From Plasmodium coatneyi (taxonomy: Eukaryota > Apicomplexa > Aconoidasida > Haemosporida > Plasmodiidae), in NCBI RefSeq assembly GCF_001680005.1, contig NC_033560.1, forward strand, positions 1,243,501 through 1,307,500: a stretch of 64,000 bases of DNA, in the 5' to 3' direction. Under the pieces are notes generated by a model. That model made no database searches. It was not told the DNA's origin and worked only from the letters and a program-made list of their open reading frames with translations. Below, one piece after another: positions 25,401 through 35,332 of the stretch. Position 1 is the stretch's first letter. Every line of letters begins with the position of its first letter. The position numbers and the translations under genes are program-made.

Positions 25401-28400
25401 TTTGCATTTACCCCATTCGGCTCACTTGTCATGTTTGGTGGTAGTCCCTCCGTGGCATTATACCCTTGGTCCTTCTTCCCATCGTTCTGATCCTCCTCCA
25501 GATGGACGTACCTTTTAAACTTATATTTCAGCTGAGGTATCTGCAACTTTACGTTGCTGTTAAAAAGACCCACTTCGTCAACAATCCTTTTGTAGTCATA
25601 ATTAAGAACAGACGTGGTAACTTTTTTGCTTTTGCTCTTTTCTGTATTTTTCTTTTCACTAAAGTTTATGTTGTGGGCATAGTTAAAATAGATGTTACTG
25701 TTTTCCGCTTCTTTTTGTGTATCCTTATTAAAGTCGTCGTGATTTCTTCTATTCTTGGCGTTGCTATTAATGTGGGTGTTGTTGTTGCTGCTGTTGTGGT
25801 TTGCGGTTGTGTTTGTGATAACCCCGTTGACGGAGGTGCCATTGTTGAAGTTACCGTTAATGTTGCCTTCTTCAAAGGTGTAGAAGAAAATGCTGTTCTT
25901 ATTTATTTCGTCTACATTATATGCGATGGCTACTCCTTTGGAGTATATAATCACTCGGTTGCTTAGGATGTGCTTCTTTAAATTCTTGGCATTCAATATA
26001 GTCGTTTTTATTTTTCCTCCTTCGATGGACTCACTATGAAGTAGCGGTCCCACGTGGGGTGACTTCGACAGGATGCTTCCCCTGGGGGTGGACTCTCCTA
26101 GCAGGTTACTCCTATTTCGAATGAGTTCCTTAATGATGTTTTTATTTTCGTTGTAGTCCATGCTGAACGTGGTGTACTCGTTGTATTGGTCCTGTTTGTT
26201 TGGCTTATCCTGTTTTTCCGACTTTTCCTGCTTGTCCTGCTTATCCAGCTTATCCTGTTTGTCCTCTTTATCTTGCTTCTTTTTCTCCTTCTCCGTGACT
26301 TTGTCGACTGCTTTCCTCCTGGTGGAGCCACTGACCACGTCGTTGGTCTTCATCTTCCCATTCTTAGCTTTACTATCTGGGGGTCCCATATCCTGGGAGG
26401 CGCACTTGGCAGTTTTCCTACTATTCGCGTCCTTACTCCCCAGAATGGTAGAACCTTTGTGGGCGCTTTTTTTTGCGCTCGCTTGGGCGTTCCTTTTCAT
26501 CTGCTTATTTACATTCGCTGTGGTGTTTCTACCCGTGGGGATGTGCACGTCCCTGTTAAATCCCAATCCTATATCAGCTTCACTGGTATTGGTATGGTTG
26601 CTATCGACCATCTCTTCACTACGAGGTATTTTCATCATCAGCTTGTCAAAGGAGTACGCATTGGGGAGGCTACTAAAGTAGCTGCTGCTGAGAAAGGAAT
26701 TATCACTAGGGGAGATGGACCCCTTAATATCACGCCCTACTTCTTCCTCTTCCTCCTTGGTGCCATTTTTCAAACAAGAATAATCACCCTGTGTTATATG
26801 ATCTCTTCTCCCTCTTCGGAGGTACTCTCCTATCTTCATATAATCATCCGATGTTAAATTGTTCATATCGCTTTTGATGGAAGTATCAATTTTTTCACTT
26901 TCCAGTTTGGCATAATAATTACTTAAAAAGATGTCCCTCATGGAGTTGTCCACCTGACTACCCATGGAATTCTTCCCCAGGTAGTAATCACTGGTAACTC
27001 CCCCTGGACGCAGGTCAAAATAGTCACCTGAATTTATTCTATTGTAGGAACTGCTCTTCGGTATGCTTGTATTGTTATTATGAATGGGAAGAAGATTTCG
27101 CTCACTTCGATCCACATGGAAGTATGGCCTCTTCTCAAGATTACTTAACGATTTGCTCTTTAACATTCTCGGCAAAAGGTTATCACTGCTCTGTTCGTTT
27201 GTGTATATCTGTTCATACGTATTTTTCAAGTGATCCACATGACTAACGTATTGATGGACTTCCTTTTCTTCTCCTTTGAAAATGGTTGAGTTTTCCAAAA
27301 AGGCGTTCTTCTTCGCTCCACTTGGTAAAATTTTCAAATCGTTAAATGGTCTGCAATTGGGTTCCACCTCAACTTGGGCGTTTACCTTCATGTTAACACT
27401 GGAGAGACGATAATTCTGCAAGCCCTCCAACTCTTCCTCTTTCTTATCACCCATACCGTGACGGAGGTAGTGGGATACAATTAGGTTATCCTTCTCCCGG
27501 TTGTGATTGGTGTGATTAATTTGGGGGTTATTTTCCCCCCCGAAATTGCTTTCCATTTTTGCTTCATCATTCGGGTTGATGTTACTTCCCTTGCTTACAC
27601 CCCCGTCGGAGTTATTATTCTGGTGGATGCCATCATAGTTCTCCTCCACGATGTGGCTGTCTGTGGCACTCCTTCCATACATTCCATAGGGAACCCCAAG
27701 GTGTGCATTTCTGTTGATGACGGTCCCCTTGTACTTATCACTTTGCAGTCTCTGCACCAGAATGTCGCACAGTTCGGCGTCATCCTTGGTGTACTCTTTC
27801 GGATGATCATCACCATAGCGGTATTCGTACTGGTATGAGCAGCTGCTTTTTCGGTCGTTGCCTTCTTCATGGTCGCGTTGGTAACCCTCCACGGTGGTGT
27901 TCAGTTTCTCCAACGGGTTGACGTAGTGATCCTTCCCCGTGTGGAGCGAAAGGTACCTCACGATCTTTTCCCCACACGCAGCAGGTTGTGCCCCAGGGTA
28001 GGAGGATCTGCATTCACTTCTCACGGGTGCATAGGAACGGTTGTACCTGTCGGAAGAGTAATCTCCAGGGATGGTTCCACCTTGGTGGTTATCTTCACCC
28101 CTATGAAGAAGAAAATGCCACGGTTTGGAGACTGGATCTGCGGAACGGTATTCACTATTTTTCTTCATGAATTCCCTTTTGCGTTTCCTTATTTGGAGAA
28201 CGCTATCCGAAAGGTAGTTCCGCTCCCCGAGGTTGGTCACGTTCTCCTCAGTGGAGGTGACTTCGTTGGTGCTGCTCCGCACGTCAAACGAGTTGCACCT
28301 TTTCGCCTTTCCTTCATCTGAGCATACGAACGAGTAATGCGACAAAGGGGCATCGGGATGAACAGTGGAATGTGAAGTTGTATCGCCTGTGTTTTTATTC

Positions 28401-31400
28401 TCCATGGGGGGTTCTGGGAAGACCTCCTCATTGACTGTACTGTCCCCCCCATTCCCATGGTAGTCATATTTTGGCAAAGAGTGAAACATCTTATACATAT
28501 TGGTATTGCTTAAGTAGTAACTTAATTTTTCACTGTTTAACAAATGCCAGAATTTGCTAGCACCCTGTAATACATCCATGGGGTTGTTTCCCCCTTGTGA
28601 TGTTCCTTCACGGGGGGTGGCTTCAATGGGGTCCGCTGCTAAGCGATTCCCCTCGAGGGAACTACTACTTCTTTGGAGTTCACTTTTGTAAGATTCCTCC
28701 CTTTTGGAATGCCCCAGCATATGCCTTCTATGCGACCCCGATGTTGCGCGTGACAAACTATTAAACAATTCTTCCTGTGTTTCCTGCGTTTCCTGAGTCT
28801 CCTGCGTCTCGGCCCTTTTCCCATAGCGCATTATTATGTCACTATCGTTGCAGTGAGTGTTGTCTCCCCCGTTAGTTCTAAAAAGGGAAGAGTTCACATC
28901 TCCACAGTTTATTGGCATGTGATAACTCTCCCTAAGGATGGGGTTATAGAACTGGTCAGCCCTCACAGTGTCGAGCAGTTCATGTTCACTACTGAACGGG
29001 ACAGCGTTGTCATCCCTTTGATTGGTCATATATTCGCTGAAGATGCTATTCTGGAAATTATCCAAACTACTTCCTCCCAAATTTTTTACAAAAGAATGGT
29101 CTCCTTTGGCTGCTTTCTTATTTGACTTACTCGACATGGTGTTTTTTTTTTCTCCCCTTTTGATCACATCACTATTGCTAATGACAGGGTTGATGCCATT
29201 TCGATTCTTTTTACTTGACTTTCCTTTCGATGCGGGGTTGGCTTTTTCTGAGAATTGCAAAGGATGTCCCTTCGACGGGTGATCCATCTTGTTAGCCCGT
29301 TCGTTTAGCTGGTTCTTCTCATTCCGCTTACCCTTTTTGTCTCCTTTTGGACCTTCCATAGAGGGGATGATTTCCTCCTGCATAGGTACCCCCCCTTGTT
29401 GAGCTTTGTCCAAGCTGTGCTCCAACCCTCCGTTCAGATTTTCCTCAACATATATTTCCTCCTCCATTTTGCAGTTGTTGTAACTGCTCCAGAAGTTAAG
29501 GTGGCAATACCACTCGTCTGGTAACAGGTTTATATTAATATGTGCGTCCACTTTCCGCCACTTTTTGCAGCTTTCACACTGGACCCAATTAACTACATTG
29601 TTGGAGGGGGTGGTATTCGTTCCGTTCACTGTCTGACTGCCGCTGTTGCTTGGATATACTCCCTCGGTGGAGTTACCTGCATTTTCCGCAACGACATTGT
29701 TCGGTTCAGTCAGGAAGGTGCAATTGGATTGGTCATTCGAAGGAGCACTGTCAAAAGGTACATCGTGGTGTTCCTTCTTGGGTGAGTTACTTTTTCCTAA
29801 ACCAGGAGACCTGCTTGGCACGGTCATATGATTTTGCGCCACGTCCGTGTGGGAATAAGCCTCATTGTGTATGTGGCCCCTTTCTTCTTCTGCTTCTTCT
29901 TCCTTTTTGGCGAAGCGATGATTCGTTTTGTCCCACTTATCATTCTGGAGGTTGCCTCCCCCGTTTGGCACCCCTCTATCCCAGCTAACAGCACTGTGCG
30001 AGTCGTCGTCCAGATGGGGATTCGCTTGGCCATCCGCTTGACCATCCGCTTGACCATCCGCTCGGTCGTTTTTTTTCTTCTGGGTTTTTTTCCTCTCCAC
30101 GTTGCAGCTGGTTTCTCCCTGATCCACGTCGTCATTTTTTTTTTTTTTTTTTTTAGCACTTTTTTTATCTATTGGCACATTAACCCTGTTCTCATTTGCA
30201 TCACTATCTTCCCTTTTTTCCTTCACTTCGCAGGTCGAAATTCCCCTGGGGAATTCTTCTTTTCCCTTCTTTTTATTTTTTTCCTTCCCCAAAGACTTCT
30301 TAATTTTATTTTTCAAATTTATGTTAACGATTGAGTGCATAAAGGAATAAAACGGGGTGGCGCCGCTGCTTACATTTTTTTTAAAATTTTTGTACCTTTT
30401 TACGTTGTCCGCTGTGTTCATATCTGTATCGCTCACGTGCATCCTGTGCAGGGGAAACTGCTTCTTGCGTTTTTGGTTCTCATATATCTCTCCATCACTG
30501 TTGTTTCGTTTGTGCCGCGCTCGCAGGTCCTTCCGCCTACTCGTATTAGCAATCTTATAGGCTTTCTTATTAGTGCCCTTATTAGTGCCTTTACTGGTGA
30601 CTTTACTGGTGCCTTTATTGGTGTCCCTATTTTCCTTCTTCCCACCTTTGGTGACTACATTGGGGACGTTTTCTTCTGGCTTACAGGTGGGAATGCGCTC
30701 TTCGTCTTCCCCCTCAGCCTGCTTCAAATAACTGTCATTAACATTAACATGGTTGGGGACGGGGGTCACTTCACGATTTGTGTTATTCCCCCTTGGAATT
30801 CCACTTCCCTTGTCCCCTTCTTCCCGCTTTAGCGGCTTCTTCGGTAACATCGCGCGTTCTTTTTCGCTCTTCCCTTTTGTGTGCATGCTGAGATGGCCAT
30901 CCACATGTTTATCGTTACTTCCCATGTGTGTATTTTTGCCATCACTGAAATGATTACTGCTGCTTCGGTTAGCACTACCATGGTTGACATTACTATGGTG
31001 GGATCCCTTGATCACAAATGCGTTGGCCTCATCATGCGCCTTAGTAACATCGGCGTGGGAATTACTCACGTGGAAGGATTCTCCCCCCACTGAATACTGT
31101 TCTTCGATATGATGAGCACAAACACTGGGGTCGATGGCACTAGCAGCTATGTTACTGCGTTCATCGGTATGAATAACACCGTTTGTTTGTAGGCCCCTTT
31201 CCAGCTCAGAGGCAACATAGCCAACATTGAAGTGCCCTGAAAGGAAATTTTTTCCCAAGTCTGAATTATTAGTAGCTACTTCCTCTTCTACATCGCAAGA
31301 ATTATACCTAGTATCCGTATTCAAATTACAGTACCATATTTTGGGCAAATTATTCATGTCAATGTAGACGGGAAGCTTCCTCCATTTTTCACACCGATCA

Positions 31401-31465
31401 CATTGCACCCAGTTGTCTTGTTCTGGGGTATACAGATCGGTGCTCTCCTTCGTATTATTAATCAT
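22427..31465 (-). CDS. Giant protein with two CW-type zinc fingers
   Basis: From the first in-frame ATG (31465) the protein is 3,012 aa. CW zinc fingers bind histone H3 tails, preferring methylated Lys4, so a chromatin role is inferred. Two CW modules are seen near the N-terminus, each with the W..C..C..W..C..C pattern: WVQCDRCEKWRKLP..WYC..NSC, and about 600 residues later WVQCESCKKWRKVD..WYC..NNC. The rest is mostly disordered: Lys/Glu repeats, ETQ repeats, KQDK repeats, and a 500-residue C-terminal tail of Tyr, His, Arg, Asp and Lys. One ordered patch lies around 25510-26160. The frame stays open without an ATG from 31465 back to about 31676, and that sequence reads as plausible protein, so an upstream exon is likely. 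The position downstream of PI4K matches the zinc-finger gene I recall in P. falciparum. The downstream neighbour RIO2 is divergent. Confidence 0.85.
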   Translation of the reverse strand: MINNTKESTDLYTPEQDNWVQCDRCEKWRKLPVYIDMNNLPKIWYCNLNTDTRYNSCDVEEEVATNNSDLGKNFLSGHFNVGYVASELERGLQTNGVIHTDERSNIAASAIDPSVCAHHIEEQYSVGGESFHVSNSHADVTKAHDEANAFVIKGSHHSNVNHGSANRSSSNHFSDGKNTHMGSNDKHVDGHLSMHTKGKSEKERAMLPKKPLKREEGDKGSGIPRGNNTNREVTPVPNHVNVNDSYLKQAEGEDEERIPTCKPEENVPNVVTKGGKKENRDTNKGTSKVTSKGTNKGTNKKAYKIANTSRRKDLRARHKRNNSDGEIYENQKRKKQFPLHRMHVSDTDMNTADNVKRYKNFKKNVSSGATPFYSFMHSIVNINLKNKIKKSLGKEKNKKKGKEEFPRGISTCEVKEKREDSDANENRVNVPIDKKSAKKKKKKNDDVDQGETSCNVERKKTQKKKNDRADGQADGQADGQANPHLDDDSHSAVSWDRGVPNGGGNLQNDKWDKTNHRFAKKEEEAEEERGHIHNEAYSHTDVAQNHMTVPSRSPGLGKSNSPKKEHHDVPFDSAPSNDQSNCTFLTEPNNVVAENAGNSTEGVYPSNSGSQTVNGTNTTPSNNVVNWVQCESCKKWRKVDAHININLLPDEWYCHLNFWSSYNNCKMEEEIYVEENLNGGLEHSLDKAQQGGVPMQEEIIPSMEGPKGDKKGKRNEKNQLNERANKMDHPSKGHPLQFSEKANPASKGKSSKKNRNGINPVISNSDVIKRGEKKNTMSSKSNKKAAKGDHSFVKNLGGSSLDNFQNSIFSEYMTNQRDDNAVPFSSEHELLDTVRADQFYNPILRESYHMPINCGDVNSSLFRTNGGDNTHCNDSDIIMRYGKRAETQETQETQETQEELFNSLSRATSGSHRRHMLGHSKREESYKSELQRSSSSLEGNRLAADPIEATPREGTSQGGNNPMDVLQGASKFWHLLNSEKLSYYLSNTNMYKMFHSLPKYDYHGNGGDSTVNEEVFPEPPMENKNTGDTTSHSTVHPDAPLSHYSFVCSDEGKAKRCNSFDVRSSTNEVTSTEENVTNLGERNYLSDSVLQIRKRKREFMKKNSEYRSADPVSKPWHFLLHRGEDNHQGGTIPGDYSSDRYNRSYAPVRSECRSSYPGAQPAACGEKIVRYLSLHTGKDHYVNPLEKLNTTVEGYQRDHEEGNDRKSSCSYQYEYRYGDDHPKEYTKDDAELCDILVQRLQSDKYKGTVINRNAHLGVPYGMYGRSATDSHIVEENYDGIHQNNNSDGGVSKGSNINPNDEAKMESNFGGENNPQINHTNHNREKDNLIVSHYLRHGMGDKKEEELEGLQNYRLSSVNMKVNAQVEVEPNCRPFNDLKILPSGAKKNAFLENSTIFKGEEKEVHQYVSHVDHLKNTYEQIYTNEQSSDNLLPRMLKSKSLSNLEKRPYFHVDRSERNLLPIHNNNTSIPKSSSYNRINSGDYFDLRPGGVTSDYYLGKNSMGSQVDNSMRDIFLSNYYAKLESEKIDTSIKSDMNNLTSDDYMKIGEYLRRGRRDHITQGDYSCLKNGTKEEEEEVGRDIKGSISPSDNSFLSSSYFSSLPNAYSFDKLMMKIPRSEEMVDSNHTNTSEADIGLGFNRDVHIPTGRNTTANVNKQMKRNAQASAKKSAHKGSTILGSKDANSRKTAKCASQDMGPPDSKAKNGKMKTNDVVSGSTRRKAVDKVTEKEKKKQDKEDKQDKLDKQDKQEKSEKQDKPNKQDQYNEYTTFSMDYNENKNIIKELIRNRSNLLGESTPRGSILSKSPHVGPLLHSESIEGGKIKTTILNAKNLKKHILSNRVIIYSKGVAIAYNVDEINKNSIFFYTFEEGNINGNFNNGTSVNGVITNTTANHNSSNNNTHINSNAKNRRNHDDFNKDTQKEAENSNIYFNYAHNINFSEKKNTEKSKSKKVTTSVLNYDYKRIVDEVGLFNSNVKLQIPQLKYKFKRYVHLEEDQNDGKKDQGYNATEGLPPNMTSEPNGVNAKLHSVATPCITTDVKKKKEKKKQTVLKMQKEGPSIGLPVKEEKGSKKGKPSSSLGKKPSANDTLNGFPSLGENENADRSNRSGNTASPVRNGSNSRNGKHGAHEPWESYVPPEHHDDENTANGWVNPDVKEDIPANQHKANKKTNKGAFTERSSANRETPRNDRSSKKKKKKIVPKNAQNNMQEETHMVEKDENAETNEPVAIVGGDEDDPQKMHDVTHSNPQEKTHNDHVSKRKDSYKRQINLISDVKKEEQPDCSSSLAESSKEHDEERSDYEVEPNGSNRNDCDREDSSNSTALLENNPFGDILDGENKATSDHHQKVHSAEETPISAKKKKKNVNNDKDKFDGITSSGTDTRVPTKRRKTTDEHIDERSDEKDNKEETTTPTGKLASIKRDSKEEEEEARENCHAKDSDERSSLKKGYTPHSENVKGENNTMGILQIPLQTEELLHRKARAKKIIYDDDEDDQCEVNSQESPNGVETTGVGQDPQGSNLNGEVETDTSCHKEVNKSHPERVIKQAENNHHAECEKGTYRKRKLNEELKGDNRSSSKGKEHVLYPRDETVRLHKERHSSYSPIRMVHRYDEMTERRDQRKEHTSMVPKRIHREEDNESSTTNRNGAFYEGEANERVHHYEHGEGDPKGYHKKPRIHEYKHDRGDDREMWQHNSRGHYVKGRYDHSEERRSVNSRDNRMSYSPPVDRYEDERRGRHTDKYSEKYFDRYKDKHSGRYNGKHGDKYGYTHHDRSGKFDMYDRRDKGYTAHNGNSPRREIYTKYANDYDHEHHRRYEKHSRYEKHDRYDNRANKYDPRNERMEENSRRHENEQFKNPNYDKRHNANTTIRNSNRSSLNRNSIHAEDAERELPNGNYKREREERERFEGRADEQENNKYTRYAEKKSRYDYAENDYKGGRYMDNSDKDDKYFGRRNKQNNHHFEENEHKHYASGYNGYGSQGDKFHQHGGYHGDHYSHHNHHDRHYHRHGPPSNKLINKSYKN
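22440..23750 (-). repeat. Mixed-charge Tyr/His/Arg/Asp low-complexity tail of the CW protein
   Basis: The C-terminal 430 or so residues are built from loosely repeated RYDKH, DRYKDKHSGRYNGKHGDKY and RYEKHSRYEKHDRYD units, with a final Gly/His-rich stretch (GGYHGDHYSHHNHHDRHYHRHG). There is no exact repeat unit. Similar mixed-charge tails occur in nuclear-speckle RNA-binding proteins. Confidence 0.75.
29455..29600 (-). other. CW-type zinc finger 2
   Basis: Encodes VNWVQCESCKKWRKVD followed by DEWYCHLN and YNNCKMEEE. All four cysteines and the Trp residues of the family are intact, so both modules look functional. Confidence 0.9.
31277..31417 (-). other. CW-type zinc finger 1
   Basis: Encodes DNWVQCDRCEKWRKLP followed by WYCNLN and YNSCDVEEE. 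The four zinc cysteines and both conserved Trp residues are present, with the acidic residues typical after the last Cys. Confidence 0.9.
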
Positions 31466-33651
31466 TATTGTGTTAATATTTAAAAAAAAAATTTTTTTTT
31501 TTTCTCCATCATAATTTTGATCCCAGTGAAAAATTTCCTTTTCAGTGCTAAACAATTGGCTTGTACTGAAGGGGGTTAAGCTTTCCTTGGCATGATGCTT
31601 CTCTTTTGCCTTCTGCGTTTTGTGTGTGAAATTTTCCTTACTATGTGGCGACTTGTCATTTCGATATTGTGCTAATGGGCGAAATTATTACTCTACGAAA
31701 TGGCGTACGTACGCGGTGTAGAAGTTGGTTGTAAAATGGGGCAAAAAAAGGGCGCCTTTTTCTGCTTCTACTTCCACTTCCACTTCCACTTGTGCTTCTG
31801 ATGGATGGCTTCTCTTTGGCCCGCTTTGTGATAGGACGTGAATCTTCTGTTCTGTGAACTATCACGTTAACTATGTTTCTTTTCTTTTTCACGTATTAGC
31901 ATCTGTATATATATACACGCTTATGCCTGCTAGCGCCGCGCTCCACACCTGTGCCGGCGCGTACGATTTATAAAACAAAAATGGAACAATGTAACCATGG
32001 AACAAGTATGCGGACAGACGAAAAAAGCGTGTGTACAAAAGTAGGCGGACGAGCATCCAAAGGTACAACTCACTGTTGTAGAAAACTACAACGCTTAGAA
32101 AAAACAAGTGAGGATTCACTTAAAATGTATCTTCCGGCTTATTCCGTTAAGGGCACTTGTGTACGCAATCTAGTAGGAACATAAACATAGGGGTAAGAGC
32201 ACGCCTGTACATGTACTCATATTTGCACCTAACAAAATGCAATTAAAAAGAAAGTCAAATGAGCGGGGACAATCACGCAACGTTGCAGATTTATACGCAT
32301 GTGTACAAATACGCTGTGCAAGGATTGAGGCGCCCCTCCTATCTGTGTACTCTTACAAACAAACTCATAATCACGTTTTTGTGAAGTCATCTGATGATGA
32401 AGAGGAAAAATTACTTAAAAGGAAGCACTCCCTTTTGTGCGGATTTTTCCCATTTATCATTAGACAATCGGGTGGAGGTATAGCGATATATCCATGTGGA
32501 TATACGTGTGCAAATACAACTGTTCTGTACAATGCGTTGGCAAAAATGTAATTTCTTCAAACAAAAAAAAAGGTTGAAATAACTACGTAAAACACTTGAT
32601 TATTGCAATCAGGGGAGGGAGGAGCTGCTTTCTGCAAAGCTTCTCTCTTACGCTTTGAATAAACACTTAACGGTTGGCCCCTTCTGTAATGAGCTTCTCT
32701 TATATGTTGGGTGTTCCCTATGAAGAATAACCCCTCTGCGTAATCATTAAAAAGAAACGTTTGCTTAACCAGTTACGTGTATGGGTATACATATGTGCGC
32801 ATTCAATTTTATAATAAAATGTAAAATGATAAAAATGTGGACGGAGCTATGGTTGAGCTGTGTGCAAGTTGCTATATGGTGGATAAAATTTTGTCGACTT
32901 TTGGCGATCTGGATTTTTTTTTTTTTTTTTTTTTTTCCCTCTTCTCGTTAACTGATGTGTGTGAAAGAATTATAGTGGAGCGGTCTACAGACATAGTTAA
33001 ATTAATCTTAAGTACATTCCTTTTCTGTTCCGCTTCGATTGGATTGATTTATTCTTTCTCTTTTGGGGCTGCCTCACTTGTTGTTGTTCATTTGTTGGCA
33101 AGTTGTCTCCTTACGCTTCGATTTTTGTTTGTACACCTGCCACGGTTGTCCGCTCGATTCGCAGTTCGCAGTGCAGCTGGAGAGTGCGGCTAGGAAAAGC
33201 AAATGGAACGTAACAAGTGGCCAGTCACACAAGTGGCATGTCACAACTGGCAAGTGACAGCTTTTCCTGCCCTATTTGCCGTTTCGAACTTTCGCACTCG
33301 GTTTGTCACCATATATTCGGTCAATGCTTATCCGTTTCGCGCAAGCGGCATGAAGCTCGCCTCGAGCATTTTCGCTTGGCTATTGGCAGTTTGTACAAAA
33401 GTATGAGTAACACGTACAACCTACGTTAGCCTACGAGCATATATATGGAAATATATTTGCGTAAGCCCTAGGCGTAATGCGGCACATACATAACACATAC
33501 AATGCTTTTTGTATGCTCGCTTATTTCGCTTTTAAATATTTTTGAAGATAAAAAAAAAAAATTATTGCTGGTTCATATTTTTTTCTGCTTTTTTGGGTTT
33601 TTTTTTGCTTTCCTTGGTTTTTTTTGGCTTTTTTTAACGTTATGTTCAGTG

Positions 33652-33682
<31 letters not shown>

Positions 33683-34412
33683 GTGGAAATATAAATTTTT
33701 TTTTATTCCATCTTTGGAAAAAAATGGCAGGAACATTTTCATCATTAAGACGATGATGCGATGACTCATATAAGTAGGGGAAAAGGGAAAAAAAAGCGAA
33801 AAAAATCGAAAAAAAACAAAAAAAAAAGGGGAAGCCGAAGAAGAAAAAATGAAAGAAAATGGGGTACTGAAAAAAGGGGGGGGTAAAACGCGGCTCGACC
33901 AAAAAGGGCAGTAAAGAACTGCGGATTGGACCAAATGCTGTTAAAAAAAAAAGGCGGAGCTGAACCGAAAAAAGGGGAAATATAAAGGGCCAGGGGTCCG
34001 CCGTCGCAGCAGGTCTTTTATAGCCAACCTGAAGTTTAAGCCAAGAGGGAAAACAAAAGGGTCGGGGGCCCAATTAGGCCTCATCTCATATTCTCCATCA
34101 TCATCTGTGTTGTCGTAGCAAAAAAGGAAAATGAAAATGGGAACGAGCTGAATATAGGTGTTACCTTTGTCATGCATAGAGTATGCATATGATGCAGCAT
34201 AATTTTTATGCGCATATGTATGCTAAGCATGTGCTGACGGCTAGGCCACCCTTTTCCAAAATTGCCTCATCTTCGAAAAAAAAAAAAAAAAGTAGGACGT
34301 TATGGAAAAAACACTTGGCGTGGCACCAGTTGAGAAATTAAAAGAGGATGAAATACGAAAGAGGGAAAAACAAATTGAGTAAAAATATAACGAATAAACT
34401 GATAGAACAAAA

Positions 34413-34445
<33 letters not shown>

Positions 34446-35332
34446 GTGGCTGTGCCCTGCAATGAAAGTTTCAAAATAAATTTTGCATAATTCTTCTCAT
34501 ATTGTATAGAAGAGAAGAACGTCATAAAAAGAAAAAATAAATACTGAACCCCAGCGTTTGAAGGGAAAAAAAAAAAAATACAGCCAGCAAGCGTTTGAAG
34601 GAGAACAAAATTTATATGAACACATTGCGAATTAGGAAAAAGTTAAAAGAAAAGTTCCAAACTGAACGCAAGTACATTCCGTATGTACCAATTTAGCAGG
34701 AACACAACAATATTTTGTGAAGTTGCTGTTTTTCCCCCCCCCAGCGAGAAGCATCACCAAAGGTTGCTTCCCACGTTTTTTGCGCATTTGCCTTGTCGAA
34801 GTCACGTGATTTGTTCACGCAAGGATTGGCAAAAAAAGGGGAAATAAATAAAATCAACGAAGAATTGTTGGCCGGAGAACGCTGAAATGTTTCTATAAAG
34901 GCGTTTGTCCCATCTGCAGTGCGTCCCCTCTTGCGTGTATGTGTCCAGTAAGGGAAAGAGGAGGCCCTCGTCTGCGCATCCCCAGGGCGCTGTAAAGCTA
35001 TACCCCCACGAACACGTTTACGTAACGGTGTGTCAAACTGTGAACACTTTGCGGAAATTTTATTAAAATTACGGGAATAAACAAGAGAGAGAGAAAGACA
35101 TGGTGGTATAGCGGTGACATAGAAAGGGGGGAAGATAAATCTTTGGAGCATTTTTCTAACCAAAAGAAAAGAAACGTTCACGCGTGCCAATATAGTAAGA
35201 TGAAATAGACCCAAAGTGGGGATCGCGTGGAAGAGGAGCAAAAAAAAAAAAAAAAAGAAGACGAACGAAAGAAAGAACAAACAAATAGAGCCCCTGCGAA
35301 GTGCGCATGTATATTTGCCCCCCTCAGGAACA
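31466..35332. promoter_or_regulatory. Divergent intergenic region CW protein / RIO2
   Basis: About 3.9 kb between divergent genes, so it should carry both promoters and 5' UTRs. The first 210 bases next to the CW gene (31466-31676) are an open extension of its frame and may be part of an upstream-spliced exon. A 78-codon frame with an ATG at 31892 (-) ends in a Lys/Arg/Ser-rich peptide and could be that first exon, but I cannot place the splice. Long homopolymers lie at 32914-32936 (T23), 33654-33682 (T29) and 34419-34445 (T27). I see no other gene. Confidence 0.5.

Noticed and set aside
33502..34177. Frames of 78-166 codons in the CW/RIO2 gap
   Set aside because: They are made largely of Phe or Lys runs coded by T29 and A tracts, and show no conserved content.
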